NCBI GenBank assembly: GCA_963813375.1
Contig: CAWEYT010000002.1
Coordinates: forward strand, 62,001-126,000
Direction of reading: 5' to 3'
DNA from: DASTFY01 sp963813375
GTDB taxonomy: Bacteria; Actinomycetota; Acidimicrobiia; Acidimicrobiales; Ilumatobacteraceae
Length of the DNA stretch: 64,000 nucleotides
A program made the position numbers and the translations under genes. A model generated the notes under the pieces. The model saw only the letters and a program-made list of their open reading frames with translations. It had not been told where the DNA came from and made no database searches. Positions 9,239 to 18,011 of the stretch are shown here, in pieces (position 1 is the first letter of the stretch; every line of letters starts with the position of its first letter).

Positions 9239-9706
9239 ATGGACGCATCGCCTCCGTTCGCCACGGTCCGGTCCGGAGCTGCCACCGTCGTCGTCGCGCC
9301 GACGGTTCCGTCGTGCGCATCCTCGCCGCGCTCCCCGAGGCATCGATGGCCCACTTCACGCTGGCGGCCGGTGCGGTCTCCGTGGCTGTGCGGCACCGCA
9401 CGGTGTCGGAGCTCTGGTACGTCGTCTCCGGTCGAGGTCAGATGTGGCGCCGCTCGGACGTCATGGAGGAGACCGTCGAGCTGGCGCCCGGAGTCTCGCT
9501 GTCCATCCCGGTCGGCACCTGCCTTCCAGTTCCGGGCCACCGACGACGAGGCACTGGCTGCCGTCGGTGTCACCATCCCGCCGTGGCCAGGCGACGGGGA
9601 GGCAGAGGCCTGCGGTGGGCCGTGGACCGCGTCAGTGGACGCCGGACCCGGCCTGGCCGGCAGCCCTCAGCGCTCGTCGTCCCAGGGGCCGGCCACGGCC
9701 TTGTAG
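9239..9706 (+). CDS. small cupin-domain protein (two frame disruptions)
   Basis: Three frame segments join into one ~155-residue cupin. It starts MDASPPFATVRSGAATVV at 9239, loses a base near 9302 (a CCC apparently read as CC), continues 'DGSVVRILAALPEASMAHF', 'ELWYVVSGRGQMWR' and 'ELAPGVSLSIPVGT', then gains a base near 9530 and ends 'FQFRATDDEALAAVGVTI'. The segments give the usual beta-barrel order: an HF strand, the ELWYVVSG turn with a metal-site position, and the late PVGT-FQFR strand. The tail overlaps the 3' end of the polysaccharide deacetylase on the other strand by about 40 bases. Cupins of this size may be isomerases, sugar-binding or regulatory proteins; no specific function is supported. 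Confidence 0.6.
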   Translation: MDASPPFATVRSGAATVVVAPTVPSCASSPRSPRHRWPTSRWRPVRSPWLCGTARCRSSGTSSPVEVRCGAARTSWRRPSSWRPESRCPSRSAPAFQFRATDDEALAAVGVTIPPWPGDGEAEACGGPWTASVDAGPGLAGSPQRSSSQGPATAL

Positions 9707-10420
9707 GTGTTGGCGTGCCACTCCGCGCGGCGAGTGCTCGGCGGTGTCCGGGACGATCCGGCCGAAGCACAGGCCCCGGTCCGCCAGCCCGTCCAGGATG
9801 GCGGGCAGGGCGTCGATCGTGCGCTGCTGGGCGTCGTGCATGAGGATGATCCCGCCGGGCTCGACGGCGAGCGCCCGGTCGAGCAGCTGCTGCGGGGTGC
9901 TCTCCTGCCAGTCGAAGGTGTCGGTGGTCCAGATGACCTCCTGGAGCCCCGCGGCCGCCACCGCCGCCTTGACCCGCTCGTCCGTGTAGCCGTAGGGCGG
10001 CCGGAACCACTGCGGGTCGGCGCCGGCGTCGCGCAGGTCGGCGTTGGCCGTCGTGATCTCCTCGGCGACCTGCTCGGCCGTCAGCTTGGTGAGGTCGGCG
10101 TGGGTCCGCGTGTGGTTCTCGACCGCGTGGCCGGCATCGAGTTGCTCCTGCACCATCTCCGGGTGCTCCTCCACGGCCGTGCCGACGTTGAACATCGTGG
10201 CGCGGGCGCCGTGGTCGGCCAGGACCTCGAGCAGCTCCCCGGTGAGAGGGGTCGGGCCGTCGTCGAAGGTGAGGGCCACGTAGGCGTCGCAGCTCTGCTC
10301 CGCCGCCACTGCCGAGCGCTCCTCGGCGCGCGCGCTGGCCCGCAGCGTGCCGACGATCGGCAGTGCGAGCAGGGTGATGGTGGCGCCCGTGAGCAGGGGC
10401 ACGACGGCCTTCTTGGACAT
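9667..10420 (-). CDS. polysaccharide deacetylase, NodB family (frame disruption near the end)
   Basis: About 250 residues with an N-terminal membrane or signal segment (residues 5-30). The NodB homology domain is clear: TFDDGPT (catalytic and metal-binding Asp pair), 'VENHTRTHADLT' (metal His pair HxxxH), 'RPPYGYTD' and 'ILMHDAQ' (late catalytic His). It would remove acetyl groups from an N-acetylated extracellular glycan. One extra base near 9735 shifts the frame; in the corrected frame the protein ends 'EWHANTYKAVAGPWDDER' with TGA at 9667-9669. Upstream on the same strand lie a tiny LPATG protein and a family 2 glycosyltransferase, a pairing seen in Nod-factor and poly-GlcNAc synthesis. 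A strong hairpin separates it from them. Confidence 0.88.
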
Positions 10421-10456
10421 CTCTTTCCTTCGTGAAGCGGGGTGGGTGGTTGGTTT

Positions 10457-10492
10457 GACGGCCGGGGGGCGGGGGGACGCCCCCCGGCCGTC
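10457..10492. terminator. strong 14-bp hairpin between LPATG gene and deacetylase
   Basis: GACGGCCGGGGGGC pairs perfectly with GCCCCCCGGCCGTC around an 8-base loop. It follows the stop of the LPATG gene by 25 bases on the minus strand, the position expected for a terminator. No T-run follows on either strand, which is common for actinobacterial terminators. It could equally reduce rather than abolish read-through into the deacetylase. Confidence 0.65.
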
Positions 10493-10516
10493 GATCAGGG
10501 CGCAGAGCGCCGCGGG

Positions 10517-10696
10517 TCAGGGCTTCGCGGTGGCCGGGCGGCGCACCAGCGACACCAGGGCTGCGCCGGCACCGATCAGGCTGAGGGCGAGCAGCAACGT
10601 GGCCGCAGTGCCGAAGCCTGTGGCCGGCAGCATGGCGCCGGCCGCTCCGGCGGCGCCGGTGGCGGCGCCTGCGCTGAGGGTTGAGGAGTAGTTCAT
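10517..10696 (-). CDS. 59-residue LPATG-anchor protein
   Basis: A very short gene with ATG at 10696 and a good ribosome site (GAGAGGGGGTG, 7 bases upstream). The product has an Ala/Gly-rich head, the motif LPATG at residues 23-27, a ~20-residue hydrophobic helix (TLLLALSLIGAGAALVSLV) and a basic tail starting RR. This is exactly the layout of a sortase sorting signal, but almost nothing precedes it, so there is no obvious secretion signal or cargo. It starts 7 bases after the glycosyltransferase stop and precedes the deacetylase, so it belongs to that cluster. It may be a minimal cell-wall peptide, or simply a one-helix membrane protein with an LPATG by chance. Coupling to its neighbour supports it being real. 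Confidence 0.65.
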   Translation of the reverse strand: MNYSSTLSAGAATGAAGAAGAMLPATGFGTAATLLLALSLIGAGAALVSLVRRPATAKP

Positions 10697-10702
10697 TCGT
10701 GT

Positions 10703-11844
10703 TCACCCCCTCTCGGCACGGTATTGGACGGCCCAGTAGTCGGGGCGGCGGCGCGTCGACCCGCGCTACCAGCACCCGCCACCAGGACGAGGCGAACCAG
10801 CCCACCTGGAGCCAGGAGTAGACCTCCTGGGGCACCACGAGGGCGGCGAGGGCGATGTCGCGCCAATCCCGGTACGGGATGCGCAGGGCGCGCTTGACGG
10901 ACAGCGTGATCGTGATGGCGGGGAGCAGCAGCCAGAGCGGGTTGAAGCCCGCCGGCCCCGAGCATGAAGGCCCAGATCGTCACCATCACCCAGAGGACCC
11001 GGGTCATGACGGCGAGCATGCCGGCCGCCTGCTGGCACCAGGCCAGGAAGGTCAGTCGCGTCAGGCCGAAGCTCATGAGGTCCTCGGCGGTGCCGGACGA
11101 CCACTTCAGCCGCTGGCCCCACAGGGCCGACACGCTGGGCATCGGATCGGTGAAGGCGCGGATCGTCGGGCTGGTCCGGCATCCCCAGCCCAGCTCCCGC
11201 AGCCGGTGCGTGAGCTCGAAGTCCTCGACGGTCGAGGCGTAGGTCCACGGACCTTCACGGTCACCCCGCTCCATGACGTTGCGCAGGGCCGCGTTGCGCA
11301 GGGCCGCGCCGGCGCCCGCCAGCACCGACGTCCGGCCCCGGCGCAGCGCGACGTCGACAGAGGCCGCGAACTCGAAGCGCTGCCAGCGCAGGAGCATCCC
11401 CTTGCCGGGGCGCATCGTGAACTTGGCCGTGGAGCCACCGAGGTGCTCGTCGGCCTGGAACTCGGCCTCCCAGTCCGCCACGGCGTTGGCGTCGAGCTCG
11501 GTGTCGGCGTCGACCGTGACGACGATGTCGGCGTCGGTGGCGAACCGGCGCCAGGCCATGTTCAGCGCACCGGACTTGCGGTGCTGGTTGAGGACCGTCT
11601 CGATGACGGTGACGGGGTACCGCCGGGCGATGGCCACGGTGTCGTCCGTGCAGTTGTCGCCGATGACGACGATGTCGTCGAGCGGTCGGGTCTGGGCCAG
11701 GAGCGCCTCGATCGTGGCGCCGATGCCGGCGGCCTCGTCGTGGGCGGGCACGAGGGCGACGATGCGCAGGCGCGGCCGCTCGGCGCCCGGCGCGAGCGCC
11801 GGTGCGGCCGTCCGGTCGGCTGAAGGCGGGGCCAGGATCGTCAC
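10703..11844 (-). CDS. family 2 processive glycosyltransferase (two frame disruptions in the C-terminal part)
   Basis: A GT2 enzyme of the NodC/PgaC/hyaluronan synthase type. It shows 'VPAHDEAAG', the DAD metal site (TVDADTEL), 'GAGAALRN', the catalytic ED pair (TVEDFELTHR) and a QRLKW variant of the QxxRW product-site motif, followed by membrane helices. Extra bases near 10955 and 10752 split the C-terminal helices between frames; joined, they read 'FNPLWLLLPAITITLSVKRA', later 'VPQEVYSWLQVGWFASSWW', and end RAERG at 10703. GTG at 11844 is chosen because homology begins about 20 residues later. The next gene starts 7 bases downstream. With the nearby deacetylase it likely builds and exports a partly deacetylated glycan; the sugar is unknown. 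Confidence 0.83.
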
Positions 11845-11929
11845 ACCTGAGGAACGGGCGTCCGCCCTGGCTATGACGCAGAACGACGAGAAAGTGGCGA
11901 CGTCGCCGCGCTGGGCGCGCGGTGGAGCG

Positions 11930-13483
11930 CTACGTGGTGGCGGCCTGATCCTTGAGCACGCGGCGGAGGATCTTCCCGGACGGCGACTTCGGTACGGCGT
12001 CGATGAGGACGACGGAGCCGAGCTGCTTGTAGGTGGCCACCTGGCCGGCCACGAACTCCTGGATCTCGTCGGGCGACGCCGACTGGTCGGGCTTGAGCAC
12101 GACATAGCCGACCGGGATCTCGCCGGCCTCCTCGTCGGGCAGGCCGATCACCGCCGCGTCGGCGACCGCCGGATGGGTCAGCAGGATCCCCTCCAGCTCG
12201 GCTGGCGCCACCTGGAACCCCTTGTACTTGATGAGCTCCTTGAGCCGGTCGACGACGTACAGGTGGCCGTCAGCGTCGAGGTGCCCGATGTCGCCGGTGT
12301 GCAGCCAGCCATCGTCGTCGATGGTGGCTGCGGTGGCCTCGGGGTTGTTGAGGTAGCCCTGCATCACCTGCGGGCCGCGCACCCAGACCTCCCCGTCGCG
12401 GTCGAGGCCCAGGTCCTCGCCGGTGAGCGGATCGACGATCCGGGTTTCGGTGTTGGGCACGGTCACCCCGACCGACCCCGGCTTGTAGCCACCCGCCGGG
12501 GTCAGGTGGGACACCGGGGACGCCTCGGTCATGCCGTAGCCCTGCACCACCTCGCAGCCGAGCCGTCCGCCCGCCTCCTCGGCCAGCTCGGCCGACAACG
12601 GCGCCGCCCCGGAGAACACCTGGCGGATCGAGCTGAGGTCGTACTCCCCGACCGCAGGGTGCTTGGCCAGCGCCACGACGATGGGAGGCGCCACGAACGT
12701 CCTCGTGATGCCGTAGTCCTGGTGGAGCTGCAGGAACTGAGGCAGGTCGAAGCGCGGCATCGTGACGATCGTCGCCCCGACCGAGAGGCCGGTGTTCATG
12801 AGCACCTGCATCCCGTAGATGTGGAAGAACGGCAGGACGGCGATGATGACGTCATCCTCGGCGAAGTCGCCCGGCGGCACGATCTGGGCGATGTTGGCCA
12901 CCAGGTTCCGGTGCGAGAGCATCACGCCCTTCGACAGCCCCGTCGTGCCCGACGAGTACGGCAGGACGACGACGGTCTCGCCTGACACGGGCACCTGCTC
13001 CTCCAGCGGATCGCCGTACCACTCCTCGAGCGAGGGCACCCCGTCGGCGGACCCGATGACCGCGGTCGCCGTGACGGCGGTTCCTTCGGCCGCCGCTGCG
13101 GCCACCTCCAGGGTGGCGGGGACGGTCACCAGCAGCGACGCTCCCGCGTCCACCAGTTGGTGGTGGATCTCGCGCTCCGTGTAGGTCGGGTTGATCGTCG
13201 TGATCGCGCCGCCGGCCAGAGCCACGGCGTGGAAGACGACGGCGTACTCCGGCAGGTTGGGCGCCATCAGCGCCAGCACCTGCCCAGGTCCGAAGCCTCG
13301 GGCCACGAGGCCGCCGGCCAGGCGACGCACGGCGTCGTCGAGCTGTCCGTAGGTGACCACTCGGCCCGTCGGACCGTCGATGAGAGCGGCCTTGTCGGCC
13401 CTACTGGCGGCGGGACCCAGGACGAAGTCGGTGAGCAACCGGTCGGGGATGACCACGTCCGGGAGTGGGCTGGGGTGGATCAC
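11930..13483 (-). CDS. AMP-forming acyl-CoA ligase, 4-coumarate-CoA ligase type
   Basis: This 517-residue ANL-superfamily enzyme activates a carboxylate with ATP and joins it to CoA. Visible motifs are the P-loop-like 'YSSGTTGLSKGV', 'GYGMTEASP' (A5), 'GWLHTGDIG' (A7), 'DRLKELIKYKGFQV' (A8 hinge) and the catalytic lysine in 'PKSPSGKILRR' (A10). Length matches the 4CL/fatty-acyl-CoA synthetase group. The GTG at 13483 is chosen over longer alternatives because it has a GGAG ribosome site five bases upstream, and an extension would run through the phosphoesterase gene. It lies 85 bases upstream of the glycosyltransferase on the same strand. The substrate could be an aromatic or medium-chain acid; sequence alone does not decide. 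Confidence 0.88.
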   Translation of the reverse strand: MIHPSPLPDVVIPDRLLTDFVLGPAASRADKAALIDGPTGRVVTYGQLDDAVRRLAGGLVARGFGPGQVLALMAPNLPEYAVVFHAVALAGGAITTINPTYTEREIHHQLVDAGASLLVTVPATLEVAAAAAEGTAVTATAVIGSADGVPSLEEWYGDPLEEQVPVSGETVVVLPYSSGTTGLSKGVMLSHRNLVANIAQIVPPGDFAEDDVIIAVLPFFHIYGMQVLMNTGLSVGATIVTMPRFDLPQFLQLHQDYGITRTFVAPPIVVALAKHPAVGEYDLSSIRQVFSGAAPLSAELAEEAGGRLGCEVVQGYGMTEASPVSHLTPAGGYKPGSVGVTVPNTETRIVDPLTGEDLGLDRDGEVWVRGPQVMQGYLNNPEATAATIDDDGWLHTGDIGHLDADGHLYVVDRLKELIKYKGFQVAPAELEGILLTHPAVADAAVIGLPDEEAGEIPVGYVVLKPDQSASPDEIQEFVAGQVATYKQLGSVVLIDAVPKSPSGKILRRVLKDQAATT

Positions 13484-13604
13484 GATCGCTCCGTTCTGGC
13501 GGCGGGCGGGCGGTGGGGCGTGGCCGCTCGCCCTTTTCGTGCCCGGCGACTCTAGTGAGCACGCGCGCATCCACCGGCGGCTGAGCCGGCCGCGTGACCG
13601 GACG

Positions 13605-14357
13605 CTACGAGAACAGTGCGCGGGGACGGTCCGGCTGGCGAGCGAGGTCCTGGCGCTCGACGCCGAGCAGCGAGGTCCAGGTCGCGACGCCCCGCTCCAG
13701 GTCGACGACGACGTGGCTCGGCTCCGGGCCGATCTGGCGACCGGCGTTGAACACCCACGTCGAGCCGACGCGGTCGACCCACGATCCCTCCGCCTGGAAC
13801 GGCGGTTGATGCACGTGGCCGCAGAGCACGACGTCCGGACGGAGCTCATCGATCCAGCCCGAGAGCTCCTCGTCGCCGTAGAAGGTCCGGCCGGTCCACG
13901 TCGTCGCTGAGCCGGCCGGCGGCCAGTGGTAGACCCAGATCCACGGACGGAGCTGGCGGGCCGAGTCCCCCTCCAGTTGGCGAGCGACCGCCTCCCGCTG
14001 CTTCGGCCCGTCCCACCATGGGCAGACGGTGATGAGAGCACCGTCCAGCTCCTCGGTGTCGCCGTCCACCAGCACGCCGAGGCGGCGGGCCGCGGTCAGC
14101 CACGGCGCCGCCCGCTCCCCACCGACGTCTACGTCCGTGAGGTCGTGGTTGCCGGAGCAGGCGACGACCGTCGTGCGGGCGGCGAGCAACTCCAGGTACG
14201 TCTCGATCACGACGATCTGGGTGTCCAACGGCACCGAGGCCGACACGTCGAGGTGATCGCCCGCGAGGACGACGACATCGACCTCGGACGCGGCCTCCAC
14301 GAGCCAGTCGAGCTGGCGCAGGGTGTAGTGCAGGTCAGAGGCGAGGAGGAGGCGCAC
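13605..14357 (-). CDS. calcineurin-like metallophosphoesterase
   Basis: A 250-residue soluble enzyme with all five metallophosphoesterase blocks: ASDLHY at the N-terminus, LAGDHLD, CSGNHDL, a middle histidine in VYHWPP, and CGHVHQPP. These build the two-metal site that hydrolyses phosphomonoesters or diesters. There is no signal peptide, so it is cytoplasmic. It stands next to the cyclic-nucleotide-binding protein gene (26 bases apart, same strand), which makes a cyclic-nucleotide phosphodiesterase role an appealing guess, though nothing in the sequence proves the substrate. Confidence 0.85.
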   Translation of the reverse strand: MRLLLASDLHYTLRQLDWLVEAASEVDVVVLAGDHLDVSASVPLDTQIVVIETYLELLAARTTVVACSGNHDLTDVDVGGERAAPWLTAARRLGVLVDGDTEELDGALITVCPWWDGPKQREAVARQLEGDSARQLRPWIWVYHWPPAGSATTWTGRTFYGDEELSGWIDELRPDVVLCGHVHQPPFQAEGSWVDRVGSTWVFNAGRQIGPEPSHVVVDLERGVATWTSLLGVERQDLARQPDRPRALFS

Positions 14358-14382
14358 GGCGATCGGTTCGGGTTCTGGCGCG

Positions 14383-14862
14383 TCAGTACAGCGGGTCGGG
14401 TTCCCGGACGGATCCCGGCTGCGCAGGCCTTCGGGCCTCTTGCGCCAGGCGGATCAGCACGCCGTCGACCATGTCGAGACCCGGCGTCCCCTCGTATTGC
14501 CGCTTCAGGTCGGCCAGGTAGGCCACGAGGCCTTGCAACCGGTGGGCCACCTCGGTGGCGACCATCAGGGCGATGTCCGGCGAGGATCGCAGGAACGTGG
14601 CGCCGTCCTCAGCCACCCACAGCCGGCTCGGTGCGATCGCGGTGACCGTGGCCGAGTGGTCGCCTCCGACGAGGGCCGCGATCTCGCCCACGAACGAACC
14701 GGGCGTGGCGATCCCCGCTATCGCCACCCCGTCACGGGTGACCGACAGCGCGCCGTGATCGAGCACGAACAGCGAGCTGGTGCGCTCCCCTTCCCGGACG
14801 AGAACGTCCCCGGGTCGGAGGTCGATCACCGGGAGGTCCCGCACCAGCTCCGCCAGTTGCAT
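14383..14862 (-). CDS. cyclic-nucleotide-binding domain protein without DNA-binding domain
   Basis: This 159-residue protein carries a single Crp-type cyclic-nucleotide-binding beta-roll: 'LRPGDVLVREGERTSSLFVL', 'GSFVGEIAALVGGDHSATV' (phosphate-binding cassette region) and a following helix. The ~40 residues after it are helical and lack a helix-turn-helix, so it is not a Crp/Fnr transcription factor. The cassette has GEIAAL but an altered Arg/Ala region, so binding of cAMP or cGMP is not certain. It lies just upstream of a metallophosphoesterase on the same strand, a plausible sensor and phosphodiesterase pair (inference). Start ATG at 14862 fits the family N-terminus. Confidence 0.8.
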   Translation of the reverse strand: MQLAELVRDLPVIDLRPGDVLVREGERTSSLFVLDHGALSVTRDGVAIAGIATPGSFVGEIAALVGGDHSATVTAIAPSRLWVAEDGATFLRSSPDIALMVATEVAHRLQGLVAYLADLKRQYEGTPGLDMVDGVLIRLAQEARRPAQPGSVREPDPLY

Positions 14863-14927
14863 CGAAGGTGGAGCGTAGGGAGTTGCGGCCCGTCAGGTGA
14901 CCGTCAGAGGGGCGTCAGGTCGGGCCC

Positions 14928-15674
14928 TCAGGCCTGTGGACCGCGGAACAGGAGATCCTCGTCGGTCCCCGGATCGCGCAGGGCGTCGACCGGCGCGCGG
15001 CGTGGGTCCTGGTCGGCGACGCCCGGCGGCAGCACGGCGGCGACCGCGGTCACCACGGCTGCCGTCGACCGGTGATCGGCCGTGTCGAGCGACTCGACGA
15101 ACTGGGCCAGTCGGTCCCGGGCCAGCGCGGCCAGAGCCCGGGTCGTCACGGTGTCGGCCTCGTCCAGCATCGCCAACTCGACCCCGGCGTCGCCCAGCAC
15201 GGATGCGCTCAGGAGGCTCTGCAAGACATCCCGCTCGCGAAGCGCGCCGGCGCGAGCCTCGGTGCCCGCTGGCGTGCGACGGACGGTGATCGGCGGGCTC
15301 CGCAGGGTCGTGTCCGGGGTGGCGGCGAACGAGGCGACGAGCGTGTGGTCGCCGGCCACCGGGAAGAGCGGCGCGCTCGTGTCCGTGGCGAGCAGCGGGA
15401 CCGCGCCGAGGAGGCGCTGACCGGGGGCCAGCTCGGTCGAGCGGGACAGGGCGTCGACCGGCCACGGCCAGGCGCACCGTGCGGTGTGCCCGGCCGGTCC
15501 GGTGACGTCGACGACCAGGTCGCCCTCGATCAGGTTGAGCCTGCTGCTGACCGAGACGGCCTGATCCCCGGCCTCCAGGGTCACCACGCCGACCAGGCAC
15601 TCGTCGAGCGGCAGCTCCTCCGCCGCGGCGGCGAGGCTGAGCCGAAGGCCGGCCACGGATCCGCCGTCGCCCAC
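14928..15674 (-). CDS. uncharacterised partner of the metzincin-like protein
   Basis: 248 residues, not matched to a family I know. The first ~130 residues are strand-rich and look like an immunoglobulin-like or CARDB-like domain ('GDLVVDVTGPAGHTARC', 'AGDHTLVASF'). The rest is helical, resembling the C-terminal region of the neighbouring protein. Its GTG start follows the neighbour's TGA directly with no gap, so translation is coupled. No signal peptide is visible. The shared design of beta domain plus helical tail suggests that the pair arose by duplication of the C-terminal half of the metalloprotein gene, which is inference from reading the two sequences. Confidence 0.55.
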   Translation of the reverse strand: MGDGGSVAGLRLSLAAAAEELPLDECLVGVVTLEAGDQAVSVSSRLNLIEGDLVVDVTGPAGHTARCAWPWPVDALSRSTELAPGQRLLGAVPLLATDTSAPLFPVAGDHTLVASFAATPDTTLRSPPITVRRTPAGTEARAGALRERDVLQSLLSASVLGDAGVELAMLDEADTVTTRALAALARDRLAQFVESLDTADHRSTAAVVTAVAAVLPPGVADQDPRRAPVDALRDPGTDEDLLFRGPQA

Positions 15675-17921
15675 TCAGCGGGCCTGAGGCTGGGCGAAGT
15701 CCTCGGCGATCCGCTCGGCTGCCGCGAAGTCGTTCGCGGCGGCGGAGCGCGCTCGCGGCTTGGGTCGGCCACGGCGGAGACGGGTGAGCGTGTTGGCCAC
15801 CACGGGAGCATCCTTCTCGGTCGGGCTGGCCACCGTGACCGCCAGCTCGACCGCCCGCGTCGCCGACCGGCCCTCGATCGCCAGGTCGAGGAAGCGTTGC
15901 GCCTCCCGAGGCGCAGCCGCGCGCGTGCGCTCGGCGCGGTAGTCGGTGAAGGAACGGGCCAGGGAGTTCGCCATCACGAGCGCGCTCGCGGCGCCGGTGT
16001 CGGTGTCCGCGTGCGATTCCGCCAGCTCCGTCAGGACAGCTCGAGCCGCCTCGTCGGAGGCGAAGTCGCCGAGCGCCAGCGCCTTCCCCACGCCCTTGGT
16101 GAGGGACTTGGAGGAGATGTCGAGCTCGTCCTCGGAGGAGGCCATGCGAACGTCGACCGTCATCGGGGCCGACATCGCCGTCGTCACGGCGTCCACCTCG
16201 AGTTGGGCGACGACCGTGTGGCGGCCCGGCGTCGTGAACGTGACGCCCTGGTTGGTGAAGAACACCTGGACATGGTTGCTGATCGACTCCCCCGGCTGGA
16301 GCAGGACCAGCGGGCGCGGGCCGCAGCCGACTGCGATGTCGAGCACGTGATCGACCTCGCCACCGGGTGAGGTGCGGAGGAACACCAGGTCACCCTCGGC
16401 CAGCGTGAGCAACGAGGTGACCTGACGCGGGCTGTCGCCCGTGTTGGTGAGCGTCACCTCGGCCGTGAGGTACTCGCCGACGAAGGCCTGGCCAGGCATG
16501 CGAACGGTGAGCTCGAGGCCGTCGGCGCTGTCGCCCGTGTTGAGCCCGCTGACGTCGACCGGCGCGGGCAGCCCTGCGGACAGGCTGCCGTGCCCCCAGC
16601 CGAAGTTCTTCCAGCCCGGCCGGACCTGCGGATCCGGCGCATGGATCAGCGACGTCCGGTCGTGCTCGGAGAACACGAACGAGGCGTTTCCGGGATAGGT
16701 GTTCGTCGAGCTGGCGAAGCCGATGACGTCGCCGGTCTGGTTCATGATCTCCGTTCCGATGGCGGGCATGTGGATGTCGTGCTTCGGGTGGAAGAGGTTG
16801 AACGCGTGGCCGGCCTCGTGCACGAGGGTCCGCATGAAGGCGGTGGGCACGTTGTTGAGCGCCTGGTTCTGGGCGGTCGGGTCGATCCGCGAATCGTTGT
16901 TGAGCGTGGCGTCCGCGAAGCCGACGGCACCCTCACGCGGAACAGTGTCGTCGTCGAACATGACGCCGAAAAGCGTCCCCTGTGTGGAGCCGACGAGCAA
17001 CCAGAGCCGCCAGCCCTCACCGGTGAACGCCTGGCGGTGCGTCGTCAGGAGCTGCTGGAGCTCCGCGTTCGTGAGGCTGGCGTCGTTCGGGATGTTGATC
17101 TGGTCGGTGGCGACCGTGACGTCCCAACCGGCCGACGCGTAGACGGAGCGGAACGTGACGATCGCCCCGGAGCCCGTCGTGGCCGCCGCCGGGAAGGTGC
17201 GGTTCACCATGGCGTCGACCTCGACCCGGCAGCCGCGGAAGAAGGACGACGTCTTGGTGGCCTTCACCGTCGAGACCGAACCACCGATGCTCAGCGTGCC
17301 CTCCATCTGCAGCGGGTTCAGGGGGATGGCGATCAGGTTCTGGCGGCACGTCAGGGTCAGCGTGCCCTGGTCCGTCGACACGAACTCCTGGGTGGCCTGG
17401 TTCCACAGGTGGCGGACGATCTGGATCGTGAGCATCCCGTTGACGTAGGTGACCCCGTTCGAGCGGAAGTACCACGAGTACTGCGACTTCGGGAAGCTCG
17501 GGTACCACGGCGGCGGGGTCGGGAACACGACGAGGTCCTGCGAGGCGTCAGCAGCGCCGCCGGCGGGCTGATCGCCGGCATCCGGGATCGGGTTCGGGGC
17601 AGGGGTCGGCAGGATCAGCGGCGGGAGCGGGTCGATCCGCCACGGGAAGAACCGGCGCTGGGAGTAGATGTCCCCGGACGCACGCAGCGACGACGGCCCC
17701 ACCTCGATGCGCAGCGGCCCGCGCACGAGCGGCGAGAAGATCGTCGACGGCACCACTTCGAGGAACCAGGAGCCGTTGAGGGACCCGATCGGGCACGGCC
17801 CGAAGAACGGCGGTCGCACCAGAACGGGCGAACCGGGAGCCGGGATGAGCTCGCCGTCCTCGCCGAAGGTGAGCTCGTCGCTGTCGTGCGTCGGCTCGTT
17901 GCAGGAGCAATGACGACCCAT
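15675..17921 (-). CDS. large metzincin-like metalloprotein with beta-rich C-terminal domain
   Basis: A 748-residue protein. A zinc-site motif HEAGHAFNLFH gives His368, Glu369, His372 and His378, and a methionine follows in 'EIMNQTG' (Met393), as in the metzincin Met-turn. The usual glycine of HExxHxxGxxH is Asn here. After it comes a beta-sandwich region (about 460-590: 'VGEYLTAEVTLTNTGDSP') and a helical tail. The N-terminus (CSCNEP) has no classical signal peptide, although the architecture looks extracellular. A strong ribosome site (AAGGAGG, 7 bases upstream) supports ATG 17921. It is followed without gap by its 248-residue partner. Protease activity is likely but not proven; the target is unknown. 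Confidence 0.7.
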   Translation of the reverse strand: MGRHCSCNEPTHDSDELTFGEDGELIPAPGSPVLVRPPFFGPCPIGSLNGSWFLEVVPSTIFSPLVRGPLRIEVGPSSLRASGDIYSQRRFFPWRIDPLPPLILPTPAPNPIPDAGDQPAGGAADASQDLVVFPTPPPWYPSFPKSQYSWYFRSNGVTYVNGMLTIQIVRHLWNQATQEFVSTDQGTLTLTCRQNLIAIPLNPLQMEGTLSIGGSVSTVKATKTSSFFRGCRVEVDAMVNRTFPAAATTGSGAIVTFRSVYASAGWDVTVATDQINIPNDASLTNAELQQLLTTHRQAFTGEGWRLWLLVGSTQGTLFGVMFDDDTVPREGAVGFADATLNNDSRIDPTAQNQALNNVPTAFMRTLVHEAGHAFNLFHPKHDIHMPAIGTEIMNQTGDVIGFASSTNTYPGNASFVFSEHDRTSLIHAPDPQVRPGWKNFGWGHGSLSAGLPAPVDVSGLNTGDSADGLELTVRMPGQAFVGEYLTAEVTLTNTGDSPRQVTSLLTLAEGDLVFLRTSPGGEVDHVLDIAVGCGPRPLVLLQPGESISNHVQVFFTNQGVTFTTPGRHTVVAQLEVDAVTTAMSAPMTVDVRMASSEDELDISSKSLTKGVGKALALGDFASDEAARAVLTELAESHADTDTGAASALVMANSLARSFTDYRAERTRAAAPREAQRFLDLAIEGRSATRAVELAVTVASPTEKDAPVVANTLTRLRRGRPKPRARSAAANDFAAAERIAEDFAQPQAR

Positions 17922-17941
17922 CGGGTGCCTCCTTCTGGCGA

Positions 17942-17959
17942 GTGGCGCCCCCGCGCCAC
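17942..17959. terminator. 7-bp hairpin between ferritin-like and metzincin-like genes
   Basis: GTGGCGC pairs with GCGCCAC around a CCCC loop. It follows the ferritin-like gene on the minus strand by about 50 bases and lies 20 bases upstream of the metzincin-like ATG, so it could end the former transcript or sit in the leader of the latter. Confidence 0.45.
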
Positions 17960-18011
17960 GAAGAGAAGGAGCCGTGAGATGGGCTTTTGATACGTCGCCC
18001 GGCGAGTGCGG

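Noticed and set aside
13484..14041. A longer acyl-CoA ligase starting at 14041
   Set aside because: The extra part is Arg/Ser-rich shadow of the metallophosphoesterase gene, and the GTG at 13483 has a ribosome site.
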